From Pseudalkalibacillus berkeleyi (lineage in GTDB: Bacteria; Bacillota; Bacilli; Bacillales; Fictibacillaceae), in the NCBI RefSeq assembly GCF_021608225.1, contig NZ_JAKIJS010000001.1, positions 1,860,001 through 1,924,000 of the forward strand: a stretch of 64,000 nucleotides of DNA. The letters are read 5' to 3'. Positions within the stretch are counted from its first letter, which is position 1. Every line of letters starts with the position of its first letter. Below are positions 27,049 to 37,781 of the stretch, piece by piece. The notes under the pieces are model-generated. The model had not been told where the DNA came from, searched no databases, and was given only the letters and a program-made list of their open reading frames with translations. The position numbers were made by a program, and so were the translations under genes.

Positions 27049-27816
27049 TTATCGAATTCGATTAATTTGGATTTCGTGCTTTTCAATAATTTTGTTAATG
27101 ACATGTCCTGCCATGATTAACCCAGAAACCGACGGAACAAATGCGTTCGATGAAGGTGGCAGTTTCGCCTTTCTGATCTTTGCATTTTCATCTGGAACGA
27201 TGCTTTTTCGCACATCTTCTCTGATTTGAATCGGTTTCTCGTCTGAAAAGACGACATTGATACCTTTATGAATGCCTTCTTTACGTAGTTTTGTGCGGAT
27301 CACTTTTGCTATAGGATCATAGCTTGTCTTAGAAATATCAGCAATACGTAGTCGTGTCGGGTCCATCTTATTAGCGACACCCATACTTGATATCATAGGA
27401 ATCTTTCTATTTAAACACTCTTTCATTAAGTGGATTTTATACGAGATTGTGTCTGAAGCGTCAACTACAAAATCAAGCGGATAACTGAAAAAGTCTTCAT
27501 ATGTTTCTTCCGTATAGAAAATTTTCAATGCTTCTACATGACAATCTGGATTAATGTCAGCAATACGCTCTTTCATCAAATCCACTTTCGGTTGTCCCAC
27601 TGTAGAAATCAACGCGTGAACTTGACGATTGACATTTGTAATATCCACGTCGTCTTTATCGACTAGAATAAGACGGCCGACTCCGGAGCGTGCTAGTGCT
27701 TCGGCTGCAAAGGAACCAACGCCTCCAATACCAAGTACAGCTACCGTTGTTCCTTTAAGGACTTCTAATCCATCTTCACCGATTGCTAATTCATTTCTTG
27801 AAAATTGATGTAACAT
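27049..27816 (-). CDS. tcdA: tRNA threonylcarbamoyladenosine dehydratase TcdA (YrvM)
   Basis: A 255-residue E1-like enzyme that uses ATP to cyclise t6A37 of tRNA to ct6A. The nucleotide-binding GIGGVGSFAAEALARSG (about 30-46), DKDDVDITNVNRQ and the VVDASDTISYKI segment are typical, with the catalytic region around NVVFSDEKP. It sits beside the 6S RNA and aspS, the same layout as B. subtilis. Confidence 0.94.
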   Translation of the reverse strand: MLHQFSRNELAIGEDGLEVLKGTTVAVLGIGGVGSFAAEALARSGVGRLILVDKDDVDITNVNRQVHALISTVGQPKVDLMKERIADINPDCHVEALKIFYTEETYEDFFSYPLDFVVDASDTISYKIHLMKECLNRKIPMISSMGVANKMDPTRLRIADISKTSYDPIAKVIRTKLRKEGIHKGINVVFSDEKPIQIREDVRKSIVPDENAKIRKAKLPPSSNAFVPSVSGLIMAGHVINKIIEKHEIQINRIR

Positions 27817-27922
27817 CTATATACCCCTTCCGTGCTCCAAATCAGTATCCATCATAGCATATATGAAATCGAAACTCGATTGCAACTTAACAGTTAAGAT
27901 GATCCATTATTTTAATTAACGT

Positions 27923-27953
27923 AAAAAAACAATCAGGCTCAAGCCTGATTGTT
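27923..27953 (-). terminator. Terminator of the 6S RNA transcript
   Basis: The stem AACAATCAGGCT/AGCCTGATTGTT with a 2-nt minimal loop is followed by T7 on the minus strand, just after the 6S closing stem. Confidence 0.88.
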
Positions 27954-27964
27954 TTCGTAGCTCA

Positions 27965-28150
27965 TATTAGAGTCCCATTTGTGCCGTCAAATTTCCTTTG
28001 TGTTGAACCTGCCTGCAAAACGTGGGTGTCCTGCTATCATCATTGTGCGTCCTTTCGTAGAAGGCTTGCACGCCGATCATAAACTCAGACTCCCATAGTA
28101 AAAGTGTTGGCTCAAACATTCGGCAGAAACGTACACCTCAGGACTCTTTA
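27965..28150 (-). ncRNA. bsrA: 6S RNA (BsrA-type)
   Basis: The minus-strand transcript begins AAAGAGTCCTGAGGTGTAC, very like the start of B. subtilis 6S-1. AGAGTCC pairs with GGGACTCT near the 3' end (27969-27976) as the closing stem, giving about 185 nt. A large, imperfectly paired middle fits the central bubble that mimics an open promoter and traps SigA RNA polymerase. The location between aspS and tcdA is that of bsrA in B. subtilis. It occupies most of the 527-nt gap 27817-28343. Confidence 0.9.
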
Positions 28151-28158
28151 ATATTGTA

Positions 28159-28186
28159 GTTATAGAATAGCACAAGGTCTTTTCAA
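28159..28186 (-). promoter_or_regulatory. Likely promoter of the 6S RNA
   Basis: TTGAAA and TATAAC with a 16-nt spacer place the start around 28150, matching the AAAGAGTCC 5' end. Confidence 0.55.
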
Positions 28187-28312
28187 ATTCAATTCAATTG
28201 TCAGTGTTTTCTTAAAAATCAGACTAATATACTAAGTTGTAATAATATGTCGCATGATGCACCCAAAATGTCATACGCATAAGTCTTCGTTTATAGTGCT
28301 TTGTTAGTAAAA

Positions 28313-28335
28313 TCGCCTTCCAAAATGGAAGGCGA
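28313..28335 (-). terminator. Terminator after aspS
   Basis: The stem TCGCCTTCC/GGAAGGCGA with a 5-nt loop is followed by TTTTAC on the minus strand, ending the hisS-aspS operon. Confidence 0.85.
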
Positions 28336-28343
28336 CCTTAGTC

Positions 28344-30128
28344 TTAGGACTCGTTCTTTACTTTTTCTTTATGAACACGTAGATGTAAGTCGTTTAATTG
28401 TTGGTCACTTACCTTACTAGGTGCATTTGTTAATAAACAGCTTGCACTTGCTGTCTTTGGAAACGCGATGGTATCTCTCAAGTTTTGTCGGCCAGCTAGC
28501 AGCATAACTAGACGATCAAGTCCGAGAGCAATCCCTCCATGTGGTGGAGCTCCGTATTCAAGAGCTTCCATTAAGAAACCAAATTCCGCATGCGCATCCT
28601 CTAGAGAAAATCCGAGCGCTTTAAACATTCTCTCTTGAACTTCTTTTTGGTAGATACGCTGAGAACCTCCGCCTAATTCATAGCCATTCAACACTAAGTC
28701 ATAAGCTTGTGCACGAACACTCACTGGATCTGACTCTAGTAGGTGTAGATCTTCCTTCTTAGGCATCGTAAACGGATGATGGGCAGCAACGTAACGATTA
28801 GCATCTTCATCAAATTCAAGTAGCGGGAAGTCAACAACCCACAAGAAATTGAATTTGTCTGTATCAATGAGTTCTAGTTGTTTACCTAGTTTCATGCGTA
28901 GAGCACCTAGGCTTTCAGCAACTACTTTAGGTTTGTCGGCAACAAATAGTAACAAGTCTCCAACATTCGCTTCAAATGCTTCCTTCAATTGCTTTTGCAT
29001 GTTTTCATCGAAGAACTTAGAAATAGGTCCTTTTAGTCCTTCTTCCTCAACCTTCAACCATGCTAAACCTTTCGCACCGTAAACTTTTACGAAATCAGTC
29101 AATTGATCAATATCTTTACGAGAGAACTCACCAGCTTGACCGCTAACGTTGATTCCTTTCACTTCACCACCGGATTCAATGGTTGAAGCAAATACTTTAA
29201 AATCTGATTCCGCTACTAAGGAGGAAACATTTACAAGCTCCATACCAAATCTCGTATCAGGTTTGTCAGAGCCATAACGCTCTATTGCTTCCTTGTATGT
29301 CATGCGTTGAATAGGTGTTTGGACTTGTATACCTTTCGTTTCGTGTAAAATTTGTGTCATCATCTTCTCTGTCATTTCAAACAAATCTTCTTGATCCATA
29401 AACGATGTCTCGATGTCGACTTGAGTAAATTCTGGTTGACGGTCAGCACGTAAATCTTCGTCACGGAAACAACGTACAATTTGATAATATCGTTCAAAAC
29501 CAGATACCATTAGCAATTGTTTAAAGATTTGTGGAGACTGAGGCAATGCATAGAAATGTCCCTCGTGAACACGACTTGGTACTAAGTAATCGCGTGCTCC
29601 TTCCGGCGTACTCTTTGTCAGCATTGGCGTTTCCATATCGAGAAACTCATATCCATCTAAGAAATCACGGATTAACTTCGTAACCTTACTACGCATCTTT
29701 AATGTTTCTTGCATAACTGGACGACGCAAGTCCATGTATCGGTATTTTAATCGAATATCTTCGCTGATCTCTTCCTTATCCGAGATCATGAATGGCGGTG
29801 TTTTGGCTGCATTGATAATTTCAACTTTCTCAGCTTTAATTTCAATACGACCCGTCTCCATTTTTTCGTTAATCGTACTTTCATCCCTGGCAACGACTGC
29901 GCCTTGTATTTCGATTACATATTCATTCCGAATTTTGTCTGCAATCATTGCTGCTTCTTTAGAGTTCTCAGGATTGACAACCACCTGTACAATTCCTGAA
30001 CGATCTCTTAGATCTATAAATATAAGACCACCTAGGTCTCTTCGCTTTTGTACCCAACCTTTTAATTGAACGCTTGATCCGATATGTTGTTCTGTCACCT
30101 TACCGCACTGATGTGTTCTACCAATCAT
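28344..30128 (-). CDS. aspS: Aspartyl-tRNA synthetase
   Basis: A class IIb synthetase of 594 residues: N-terminal OB-fold anticodon domain (about 1-105), catalytic core with motif 2 ([18 protein letters not shown], about 220) and motif 3 ([14 protein letters not shown], about 530), and the bacterial insertion domain in between. It overlaps the hisS stop by 4 nt (ATGA). Expression is set by the T-box before hisS. Whether it also charges tRNA-Asn cannot be told by eye. Confidence 0.97.
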   Translation of the reverse strand: MIGRTHQCGKVTEQHIGSSVQLKGWVQKRRDLGGLIFIDLRDRSGIVQVVVNPENSKEAAMIADKIRNEYVIEIQGAVVARDESTINEKMETGRIEIKAEKVEIINAAKTPPFMISDKEEISEDIRLKYRYMDLRRPVMQETLKMRSKVTKLIRDFLDGYEFLDMETPMLTKSTPEGARDYLVPSRVHEGHFYALPQSPQIFKQLLMVSGFERYYQIVRCFRDEDLRADRQPEFTQVDIETSFMDQEDLFEMTEKMMTQILHETKGIQVQTPIQRMTYKEAIERYGSDKPDTRFGMELVNVSSLVAESDFKVFASTIESGGEVKGINVSGQAGEFSRKDIDQLTDFVKVYGAKGLAWLKVEEEGLKGPISKFFDENMQKQLKEAFEANVGDLLLFVADKPKVVAESLGALRMKLGKQLELIDTDKFNFLWVVDFPLLEFDEDANRYVAAHHPFTMPKKEDLHLLESDPVSVRAQAYDLVLNGYELGGGSQRIYQKEVQERMFKALGFSLEDAHAEFGFLMEALEYGAPPHGGIALGLDRLVMLLAGRQNLRDTIAFPKTASASCLLTNAPSKVSDQQLNDLHLRVHKEKVKNES

Positions 30129-31411
30129 GACCGAGTTCCTCCTTCAATACCCTTTAGTAAATATTCTGTAGCTTCATTTATTGGCATTTCTACTTGTTCG
30201 CCAGTGTTCATATCCTTCACATTAATAACGTCTTTCGCTAGTTCATCTTCCCCTAAGACTAGTACATACTTTGTGTTTAACCGATCTGCTGCTTTAAATT
30301 GTGCTTTCATTTTTCTCTCGAGATAATCTCGATCTGCAGTAAGCCCCGCTCGTCGTAAATCGTTCAGTATGGACATACTGCGCTTCTTAGGTCCTTCACC
30401 TAACGTAACGAGATAACAGTCAATTCCCTTTTGTATCGGTAGATCGATTTGTTCTGCTTCTAAAGCGACAAGGAAGCGTTCAAGGCTCATCGCAAACCCT
30501 ATACCTGGCGTTTCAGGTCCACCAATATCTTCAACGAGTCCATTATAGCGACCACCACCACTTAACGTAGTGATAGCACCAAAGCCTGGAGCCTCACTCA
30601 TAATTTCAAATGCTGTGTGATTATAATAGTCTAGGCCTCGAACCAATGTAGCATCAACTTCATAAGGTACATTTAATTCATCTAAATAGGCTTTTACTTG
30701 CTCAAAATAGCCTCTTGAACTGTCATTTAAGTATTCCAATATGGATGGCGCAGATGCCATTTTAGGATGACTGCGATCTTTCTTGCAGTCCAAAATTCTA
30801 AGTGGATTCGCATCAATTCGGTTTTGACAATCCTCACAAAGTTCTCCAATTACAGGTCTAAAGTGAGAGACAAGTGCTTCTCTATGCGCGATTCTACTTT
30901 CTGTATCACCAAGAGAGTTGACAATAAGTTTCAAGTGTTTGAGCCCAAGCTCTTGGTAAAGCTCCATAGCAAGTGCCATTACTTCTGCATCAATCGCTGG
31001 ATCATTACTACCTAACGCTTCGATGCCGAACTGCACAAACTGTCTTGTGCGACCTTTTTGAGGACGTTCATAACGAAACATCGGTCCTATATAGTAAAGC
31101 TTTGTTGGTTGCTGTGGATCCCCGAACAATTTATTTTGCACGAATGAACGAACGACAGACGCTGTTCCTTCAGGTCGCAGTGTCAGACTACGATCCCCTC
31201 TGTCCTTGAACGTATACATTTCTTTTTGAACGATATCCGTTGTATCACCTACACCTCGTTGAAAAAGATCGGTGTGCTCAAAAATCGGTGTGCGAATTTC
31301 GTGATAATTATATTTGCGACAAAGCTCTTTAGCCTTCTCCTCAATTAACTGCCATTTCTCAACCTCGCCAGGTAAAATATCCTGGGTTCCTCTAGGAATT
31401 TGAAAGCTCAT
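30125..31411 (-). CDS. hisS: Histidyl-tRNA synthetase
   Basis: A class IIa synthetase of 428 residues. Motif 2 ([22 protein letters not shown] split across 105-127), the histidine-binding LVRGLDYYN (about 258-266) and motif 3 [11 protein letters not shown] (about 300) are present, with the C-terminal anticodon-binding domain after residue 330. It is first in the hisS-aspS operon, behind a T-box leader. HisZ-type paralogues lack these intact motifs, so this is the true synthetase. Confidence 0.97.
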   Translation of the reverse strand: MSFQIPRGTQDILPGEVEKWQLIEEKAKELCRKYNYHEIRTPIFEHTDLFQRGVGDTTDIVQKEMYTFKDRGDRSLTLRPEGTASVVRSFVQNKLFGDPQQPTKLYYIGPMFRYERPQKGRTRQFVQFGIEALGSNDPAIDAEVMALAMELYQELGLKHLKLIVNSLGDTESRIAHREALVSHFRPVIGELCEDCQNRIDANPLRILDCKKDRSHPKMASAPSILEYLNDSSRGYFEQVKAYLDELNVPYEVDATLVRGLDYYNHTAFEIMSEAPGFGAITTLSGGGRYNGLVEDIGGPETPGIGFAMSLERFLVALEAEQIDLPIQKGIDCYLVTLGEGPKKRSMSILNDLRRAGLTADRDYLERKMKAQFKAADRLNTKYVLVLGEDELAKDVINVKDMNTGEQVEMPINEATEYLLKGIEGGTRS

Positions 31412-31480
31412 TCCAGTTCACTCCCTGTTATCATTCTTTCAGATGAAAGATTCGTTTAATGTCTATATTTCAAATAAATA

Positions 31481-31767
31481 AAAAAACTCCCGCCCCTTCT
31501 TAATCAAATCATGATTAAAGAAGGGACGAGAGTTGTTTCCCGTGGTACCACCCTAGTTGAAGTGACAAACACTTCCACTCAAGTTACAGTTAACGCCTGC
31601 ATACGTTAAATCCCTACTGCCAAATAGGTTCGGAATTAAACCTCCGGAGTGTCTTTCATCTAATCTCTATGTAGGAATGCTTGCAGTCAATTGGCATTCC
31701 CTCCCTGCACATGAGCTTTTAGAGTACTTTTCTCCATCAACGGTTATCAATCGATTCGTTTGAATTG
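31481..31767 (-). promoter_or_regulatory. T-box leader of hisS-aspS (specifier GAC, overlapping CAC)
   Basis: The minus strand shows Stem I with GAAA-GAC-ACTCCGG, the T-box element AGGGTGGTACCACGG (about 31540-31554) and a terminator hairpin ending in T7 (31481-31534). Aligned with the alaS leader (GAAG-GCT-ATTCCGG), the specifier register is GAC (31651-31653), an aspartate codon, followed by the usual purine. A histidine codon CAC lies two bases on, overlapping it. Confidence 0.9.
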
Positions 31768-31773
31768 ATTACT

Positions 31774-31802
31774 ATCATACGGACCTTTAAACATGATGTC
31801 AA
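31774..31802 (-). promoter_or_regulatory. SigA promoter of the hisS-aspS leader
   Basis: TTGACA, a 17-nt spacer and TATGAT. It starts about 15 nt after the yrzK stop. Confidence 0.88.
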
Positions 31803-31816
31803 GCACATAATAAATT

Positions 31817-31990
31817 TTAACGATTAATTTGTCGTTTTAGCTTTTTGACTGCTTCTAAATTGACGCCAAACTCTTCAGCAAGCTCGTAGTTTGTCATACT
31901 CGGTTCTTTTTCAATAAACTGATGGAAGTCCATCCCAAACAGAGCTGATTCCCTTTGATTCATCGTATCTTGTTTTGTACTTTTTCTCAT
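31817..31990 (-). CDS. Small YrzK-like protein with a helix-turn-helix-like tail
   Basis: A 57-residue product: a basic start (MRKSTKQDTMNQRES), then FGMDFHQFIEKEPSMTNYELAEEF split around residue 30, and GVNLEAVKKLKRQINR. The second half looks like a sigma-factor-type HTH (TNYELAEEFGVNLEAVKKLK). A similar small gene (yrzK) lies between hisS and the amidase gene in B. subtilis. AGGTGG lies 9 nt before the ATG. Function is unknown; it could bind DNA or RNA polymerase. Confidence 0.65.
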   Translation of the reverse strand: MRKSTKQDTMNQRESALFGMDFHQFIEKEPSMTNYELAEEFGVNLEAVKKLKRQINR

Positions 31991-32112
31991 TCATCATAAC
32001 CACCTATATATCATTATCTACCTCTTTATCATTGCCCTAATATGATGTTTTTTTACATATTTAGATGTTTTTCACTCAATTTGTTGAAGCACATATGAAA
32101 TGAGGAGAAGGT

Positions 32113-33933
32113 GTGACCGATATAAAAGATGGAATGAAGAAATGGGGTGGAATAGTGAAAAAGTGTTATTATATTTTGTTAACTATGATTTTCTTACTTA
32201 GCTCTTTCACAACAGTTAGTCAAAATGGATTTGCTGCCGACCGAGATAAGGCAAAGATTACGGTTGATACTTTAAATGTTCGGTCAGGACCAGGTTTGGG
32301 TCATTCAGTTGTTGGCCAAGTACATAAGAACAAGGAGTACCCGATATTATCTGAGAAAGGCGATTGGCTACAAATTCAAATGAATGGCAAAAGAGGTTGG
32401 ATTGCTGGATGGTATGCTAAAAAAATTAAAGCTCAACAATCAGAAAACGATCCATCATCCAATACTGGGATCTGGATCTCATCAAAAGTTGATGCACTTA
32501 ATGTGCGCTCTGGTCCTGATACATCTTTCACGGTCGTTGGACAGATCTATCCACATGAAAAGTTTCAATCGATTGATACGAAAGGCTCTTGGACAAAAAT
32601 CAAGTATAAAAACCGTGAGGCATGGGTGGCTTCTTGGCTCACTCAGTCATCTACTCCATCAAGTGAAAAGAAAAAGGAACCAGAACAATCTAGCGACAAG
32701 TCCATCGTCAATGCTACTAGTTTAAATGTTCGTAGTGGACCTGGAACTTCTTACTCCGTAGTTGGTTCTCTCCGCAAAGGGGATCATGTTGAGATTATTC
32801 AGATTCAAAATGGCTGGTATAAAGTGTCTTACCAAAATGGAAAGGGCTGGGTAGCTGGTCGGTACGTTACAAAATCAGAAAATGAAGACAAACAACCTAG
32901 TACACCACCTACAGCTCCCACATCATTAAAAAAAGGGAAGATTACAGCTACCATTTTAAATGTCAGGGACAAAGGATCATTGCAAGGGAAAGTCGTTGGT
33001 CAATTAAAGAAAAATCAAATCGTAGAGATTCTAAAAGTTGAAAACAAGTGGGCCTATGTACAGTGGAATCAATCAAAAGGTTGGGCTGCTTCCTGGTTTA
33101 TAGAAGAGGTAAAGGAAGACAACACTTCACAACCTGAAGGTGATTTGTCGAATGAACCATCCCTTACACTTCTCTACGATGGCACAAATCTACGAAGTGG
33201 ACCGTCAACAAAGGATTCTGTCGTAGATCGAGGCAATAAAGGCGATCAATTTCCTATATTATCTAAAGAAGGTGACTGGTTTAAAATCAAGTTATCTTCA
33301 ACTAAAGAAGCTTATGTAGCTGGATGGATTGTGTCGGTTACTGGTGCCTCAACACCCGAGGTGAATCATCCTACTGTAGGAGACTATCTTAAAGGAAAAA
33401 CCGTCGTTATAGATGCAGGTCACGGTGGAAATGATGGTGGTGCTGTAGGAACGACATACGGCACACTTGAAAAAGTTCTGAATCTGAATGTCGCTAAAGC
33501 TGTTTCTTCTAAATTAAAAGCAGCTGGCGCGAAAGTAGTCATGACGAGAAGTGACAACCAATATATTAGTTTACCTTATCGAGTATACCTTGCTCACACT
33601 CATAGTGCCGATGCGTTTATCAGTGTACATTTTAACTCGTCGATCTTCCCTAGTGCAAAAGGTGTGAACAGCTTTTACTATTCAAAGCTAAAGGATGCAC
33701 CTCTCGCTCATGCTATTCAAGATGAATTAGTGAGACAGACTGGGTTAAGGAACCGTGGGGTTAAATTCGGAAACTTCCAAGTCCTGAGAACAAATCATCA
33801 ACCTGCAACACTCTTAGAGCTCGGTTTCATTTCCAATTCACAAGAAGAACATTATGTGCGCTCAGCTGCTTATACAGATAAAGCGGGCCACGCAATTTAT
33901 AGAGGATTAGCAAAGTTCTTCTCTAATCGATAA
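32113..33933 (+). CDS. yrvJ: N-acetylmuramoyl-L-alanine amidase with five SH3b repeats (YrvJ-like)
   Basis: A secreted 606-residue wall hydrolase. A hydrophobic signal (YYILLTMIFLLSSFTTVS, about 19-36) ends near a Ala-x-Ala-like site. Five bacterial SH3 domains follow, each marked by LNVRSGP or NLRSGP and a GW..(A/S)W ending (about 45-105, 120-185, 195-255, 270-330, 345-405). The Amidase_3 domain is at about 425-606 with zinc-binding IDAGHGGNDGG, the glutamate in GTLEKVLNL and SVHFNSS. It cleaves the amide between muramic acid and L-alanine. The GTG at 32113 follows GAGGAG closely; other starts are possible. A short-patch terminator is not seen directly after it; the hairpin at 34302 serves. 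Confidence 0.92.
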   Translation: MTDIKDGMKKWGGIVKKCYYILLTMIFLLSSFTTVSQNGFAADRDKAKITVDTLNVRSGPGLGHSVVGQVHKNKEYPILSEKGDWLQIQMNGKRGWIAGWYAKKIKAQQSENDPSSNTGIWISSKVDALNVRSGPDTSFTVVGQIYPHEKFQSIDTKGSWTKIKYKNREAWVASWLTQSSTPSSEKKKEPEQSSDKSIVNATSLNVRSGPGTSYSVVGSLRKGDHVEIIQIQNGWYKVSYQNGKGWVAGRYVTKSENEDKQPSTPPTAPTSLKKGKITATILNVRDKGSLQGKVVGQLKKNQIVEILKVENKWAYVQWNQSKGWAASWFIEEVKEDNTSQPEGDLSNEPSLTLLYDGTNLRSGPSTKDSVVDRGNKGDQFPILSKEGDWFKIKLSSTKEAYVAGWIVSVTGASTPEVNHPTVGDYLKGKTVVIDAGHGGNDGGAVGTTYGTLEKVLNLNVAKAVSSKLKAAGAKVVMTRSDNQYISLPYRVYLAHTHSADAFISVHFNSSIFPSAKGVNSFYYSKLKDAPLAHAIQDELVRQTGLRNRGVKFGNFQVLRTNHQPATLLELGFISNSQEEHYVRSAAYTDKAGHAIYRGLAKFFSNR

Positions 33934-34009
33934 ATTCAATGAGCTGTCCAGAAAGCCCGTGAAAACTGTCCTTCTGACTGCCCACTGTTAAATAAAGATA
34001 TTGATTTCT

Positions 34010-34193
34010 TCGAAATTCACTCCCTTTCCGCGGGCGAACCGCGAGCCTCCTCGCTCACAGCAGATTCCTGTAGCTAAACTTCGCTGCGGGGTCTCGCCTG
34101 GCTCGCTATTCCCGCAGGACAAGGAAGGCTTTGGCAACATTACATCGCACGAAGAAAATATGAACTTCATTTTCGAGGAGTGTCGTGAATTTA
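34010..34193 (-). repeat. Dispersed intergenic repeat, copy B
   Basis: This is the longest copy, on the minus strand. It starts ACACTCCTCGAAAATGAAG and goes through TTTTCTTCGTGCGATG, TGCCAAAG, TTCCTTGTCCTGCGGGAATA, GGCGAGACCCCGCAG, and ends GCGGAAAGGGAGTGAATTTC. It shares the first 90 nt with copies A and C, and the last part with C (GAGTGAATTTCG). It fills the 442-nt gap between the amidase gene and dtd, which otherwise holds only the terminator at 34302. Confidence 0.78.
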
Positions 34194-34301
34194 GTTTGAA
34201 ATCAATTAATAAAGATCGACAGAACATTAAGATTTATGAAAGCGAAGAACAGAATGCTGATTGAGAGCCAAATGAACAACGGCGAAAGGCAAAAGCAAAT
34301 A

Positions 34302-34345
34302 CAAACCAGGACCAGGTAGGAATTTCTCTACCTGGTCCTGGTTTG
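34302..34345 (+). terminator. Bidirectional terminator between yrvJ and dtd
   Basis: An 18-bp perfect stem (CAAACCAGGACCAGGTAG and complement) with an 8-nt loop. T-rich sequence follows on both strands, though neither run is long. Confidence 0.8.
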
Positions 34346-34375
34346 TTTCAGGGACTAATTAGACAGCCCCAATAC

Positions 34376-34828
34376 TTATTTGTTCATTTCATTTGTATCT
34401 AAAATTAAGGTTACTGGACCGTCATTATGGATTTGAACATCCATCATCGCACCAAATTCACCCGTCTGAACTTGAATACCTTTTTCGGACAGTAATTTGT
34501 TGAATATTTCATAAAGTCCTTTAGCTTGATCAGGTTTGGCTGCTCCCATAAAATTCGGGCGACGTCCTTTGCGACAATCGCCATATAATGTGAATTGGGA
34601 TACGGAAAGGATAGATCCGTTAATATCCAACAAGGAGTGATTCATCTTTCCATCCTCATCTTCGAAAATACGCAAATTCGGTATCTTATCAGCAAGGATT
34701 TCCACGTCCTTTTGGGTGTCATCATGGGTGACACCAACAAGTAGGACGAGCCCTTTTTCAATTTCTCCAACTGTTTGGTCTTTCACAAGCACCTTTCCAC
34801 TTGAGACCCTTTGCACGACGACTCGCAT
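34376..34828 (-). CDS. dtd: D-aminoacyl-tRNA deacylase
   Basis: Dtd removes D-amino acids, and glycine mischarged on tRNA-Ala, from tRNA. The 150 residues carry the family motifs SQFTLYGD (about 76-83) and [11 protein letters not shown] (about 135-145), which form the active site at the dimer interface. It lies 21 nt after rel, as in B. subtilis. Confidence 0.97.
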   Translation of the reverse strand: MRVVVQRVSSGKVLVKDQTVGEIEKGLVLLVGVTHDDTQKDVEILADKIPNLRIFEDEDGKMNHSLLDINGSILSVSQFTLYGDCRKGRRPNFMGAAKPDQAKGLYEIFNKLLSEKGIQVQTGEFGAMMDVQIHNDGPVTLILDTNEMNK

Positions 34829-34849
34829 CAGGTTATCCCTCCAATTGCT

Positions 34850-37027
34850 TTACTGCATAACTCTTCGAACAGCGTAAATATCTGGAATCCGCTTGATCCG
34901 TTCAACGACTTTCTGTAAATGGTTTACGTTGGTAATTGAAATCGTCATGTTTATGGTTGCCATCTTGTTTTTATCTGAACGACCAGAAACGGCACTAATG
35001 TTTGTCTTTGTTTCCGCTACTGCATGAAGTACTTCATTCAGTAAACCTCTACGATCGAATCCAGTAATCTCGATATCGACGCTGTAATTTTTCGTTTGGT
35101 AATTGGCACCTTCCCACTCTACTGGTAAGAGGCGGCTTTCATCGCTTTCCACATCAATATTCGGGCAATCATGTCGGTGAATAGATACACCTCTACCTTT
35201 CGTAATATAGCCCACAATATCGTCACCTGGGACTGGATTACAACATTTAGAGAGACGGATCAACAAGTTATCTATCCCTTTAACTTGAACACCAACTTCT
35301 GTTCGCTTTCGTTGTGGATAGGATTTAGACTCGTTAATTGTATTCAGTAATTGTTCAGTTTTTGCTTCATCTTTCTTCTTCCGTACTTTATCAGATAATC
35401 GTGTAGCGATTTGAGATGCTGTGATGCCGCTATACCCAACAGCTGCATACATATCTTCAATGTTTGAGAAGTTATATTTTTCTGCAACTTTCTCTAAGTT
35501 ATCCGAAGTGAAGACTTCTTTAAGTTCAAAGCCATTGCTTTTTACTTCTTTCTCGATCATATCCTTGCCTTTGGCAACATTCTCTTCGCGTTTCTCTTTC
35601 TTAAACCATTGTCTGATCTTATTTTTCGCATGAGAACTTTGTGTTAATTTAAGCCAATCTTGACTCGGGCCATATGAGTGCTTTGACGTTAGCACTTCAA
35701 CAATATCCCCGGTTTTTAGTTTATAATCGAGAGGCACCATTTTCCCATTAATTTTCGCACCGATACATTTATTCCCGATTTCCGTATGAATTCTATATGC
35801 GAAATCAAGTGGAACGGAACCGGACGGGAGTTCAATAACATCCCCTTTAGGCGTAAATACGAATACCATATCTGAAAAGAGGTCAACTTTAAGCGACTCC
35901 ATAAATTCCTCAGCATCGGTCGCATCGTTTTGCCATTCTAGAATTTCTCTAAACCAAGTCAGTTTTTCCTCAAATGTATTGTTGCTAGAATTGTTCATGC
36001 CTTCTTTATATGCCCAGTGTGCAGCAATACCGTATTCAGCCACTCTATGCATTTCTTCTGTTCGAATTTGAACTTCAAGTGGATCCCCTTTTGGACCTAT
36101 AACTGTCGTGTGCAAGGATTGGTACATGTTTGCTTTAGGCATTGCGATATAGTCCTTGAAACGACCTGGCATCGGCTTCCAACACGTATGGATGATACCA
36201 AGAACTGCATAACAATCTCGGATATTATCGACAATGACACGAACGGCAAGTAAATCATAGATTTCGTTAAATTGCTTGTTCTGCTTCGTCATTTTGCGAT
36301 AAATACTGTAAATGTGCTTCGGCCTTCCCCAAATATCAGATTCAATGTTTACTTCATCTAGTCGACTTTGGATATCCCCGATGACCTCTTCTACATATTG
36401 CTCGCGTTCATTCCGTTTCTGCTTCATCAAGTTAACAATTCTGTAATATTGTTGAGGATTTAAATAGCGTAATGAAACATCTTCAAGCTCCCATTTAATC
36501 GTAGAAATTCCTAACCGATGTGCGAGTGGAGCAAAGATTTCTAATGTCTCATTGGCTTTTTGAATTTGTTTTTCCTTTGGCATATGCTTTAAAGTCCGCA
36601 TGTTATGAAGTCGATCCGCTAATTTAATGAGAATACAACGGATATCTTGAGCCATAGCAACGAACATTTTACGATGATTCTCAGCTTGCTGTTCTTCTTT
36701 AGACTTGAATTTGATCTTCTTTAGCTTCGTTACACCATCAACGAGCATAGCGACTTCTGCATCAAATTCATTTTCCATATCTTCTAATGAAACGCTTGTG
36801 TCTTCAACGACATCATGAAGAAACCCTGCCGCAATCGTCGTTGCATCCATCTCCAAATTTACTAGGATATCAGCCACTTCTACAGGATGATCAATATAAG
36901 GGTCGCCTGATTTCCGGAATTGCCCTTCATGAGCATCTCTCGCAAATTCATACGCCCTTTGCAAATAATCTATATCTTCTTTCGGCAAATACGTTGCCGC
37001 TTTCGTCAATACTTCTTGAATAGCCAT
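34850..37027 (-). CDS. relA: Bifunctional (p)ppGpp synthetase/hydrolase Rel
   Basis: The long RSH enzyme of the stringent response, 725 residues. In order: HD hydrolase domain ([10 protein letters not shown], about 70-79, intact, so hydrolysis is expected), RelA/SpoT synthetase domain ([19 protein letters not shown], about 285-303), TGS domain ([16 protein letters not shown], about 385), zinc-finger/helical region ([16 protein letters not shown]) and C-terminal ACT domain. The ATG at 37027 follows AGGTGA. It is in the usual apt-rel-dtd order; an apt terminator at 37228 suggests a separate rel promoter. Confidence 0.97.
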   Translation of the reverse strand: MAIQEVLTKAATYLPKEDIDYLQRAYEFARDAHEGQFRKSGDPYIDHPVEVADILVNLEMDATTIAAGFLHDVVEDTSVSLEDMENEFDAEVAMLVDGVTKLKKIKFKSKEEQQAENHRKMFVAMAQDIRCILIKLADRLHNMRTLKHMPKEKQIQKANETLEIFAPLAHRLGISTIKWELEDVSLRYLNPQQYYRIVNLMKQKRNEREQYVEEVIGDIQSRLDEVNIESDIWGRPKHIYSIYRKMTKQNKQFNEIYDLLAVRVIVDNIRDCYAVLGIIHTCWKPMPGRFKDYIAMPKANMYQSLHTTVIGPKGDPLEVQIRTEEMHRVAEYGIAAHWAYKEGMNNSSNNTFEEKLTWFREILEWQNDATDAEEFMESLKVDLFSDMVFVFTPKGDVIELPSGSVPLDFAYRIHTEIGNKCIGAKINGKMVPLDYKLKTGDIVEVLTSKHSYGPSQDWLKLTQSSHAKNKIRQWFKKEKREENVAKGKDMIEKEVKSNGFELKEVFTSDNLEKVAEKYNFSNIEDMYAAVGYSGITASQIATRLSDKVRKKKDEAKTEQLLNTINESKSYPQRKRTEVGVQVKGIDNLLIRLSKCCNPVPGDDIVGYITKGRGVSIHRHDCPNIDVESDESRLLPVEWEGANYQTKNYSVDIEITGFDRRGLLNEVLHAVAETKTNISAVSGRSDKNKMATINMTISITNVNHLQKVVERIKRIPDIYAVRRVMQ

Positions 37028-37227
37028 ACAATCACCTATCATATGTTGATTGGTATATAAATTCTATTATCGTTAAAATTTAACTTCATGTAAAGTGTAA
37101 ATCGAAAATTGTCGATTAATGCCATCTGTAAGTTTTTTCTATTTCTTATATACCCATACACATCAAGTTATGAACTCAATTTCTGTAATTCATAACTTAA
37201 TGTACAATAAAAAAATAATATATAAAA

Positions 37228-37249
37228 CGAGCTCGTTTCTACGAGCCCG
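37228..37249 (-). terminator. Terminator after apt
   Basis: CGGGCTCGT pairs with ACGAGCTCG (one G-U) around AGAA, followed by TTTTATATAT on the minus strand. Confidence 0.7.
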
Positions 37250-37263
37250 CTTCTAAGATCATT

Positions 37264-37776
37264 TTAATATTGCATTAATGTAAAGATATCGTATCCATCC
37301 ATTTTATCACGGCCATTCAAGTATGTCAGTTCAATCATGAATGCAATTCCGACCACAACCCCGCCAAGCTTTTCAACGAGTTGAATCGTCGCATCGATTG
37401 TACCACCCGTTGCAAGTAAATCATCGGTGATTAATACGCGCTGACCAGGCTTAATTGCATCTTTATGAATCGTGAGTACATCTTTACCATATTCTTTACC
37501 GTAATCGACTTTAACGACTTCTCGTGGAAGTTTGCCGTCTTTACGAATCGGAACAAAACCGACATTCATCGCATACGCAACAGGACACCCAACAATAAAT
37601 CCTCTTGCTTCTGGTCCGACGACTACGTCTATTTGCTTTTCTTCTGCGTACGTGACAATTTCGTCCATTGCTTTTTTATAAACGTCCCCTTGCTGCATCA
37701 ATGTTGAGATATCTTTAAATCGTATGCCTTCTTGGGGAAAGTCTTCAACTACTTCAATGTATTTCTTATAATCCAT
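37264..37776 (-). CDS. apt: Adenine phosphoribosyltransferase
   Basis: It converts adenine and PRPP to AMP, salvaging the adenine released by nucleosidases such as MtnN. The 170-residue protein has the PRPP loop [15 protein letters not shown] (about 117-131) and [12 protein letters not shown] near residue 53. It is 5 nt downstream of recJ, so the two are coupled. Confidence 0.97.
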   Translation of the reverse strand: MDYKKYIEVVEDFPQEGIRFKDISTLMQQGDVYKKAMDEIVTYAEEKQIDVVVGPEARGFIVGCPVAYAMNVGFVPIRKDGKLPREVVKVDYGKEYGKDVLTIHKDAIKPGQRVLITDDLLATGGTIDATIQLVEKLGGVVVGIAFMIELTYLNGRDKMDGYDIFTLMQY

Positions 37777-37781
37777 ATTCT

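Noticed and set aside
34001-34264. 87-codon plus frame and 79-codon minus frame in the yrvJ-dtd gap
   Set aside because: Both run through repeat copy B, begin without a ribosome site and have no recognisable protein features.
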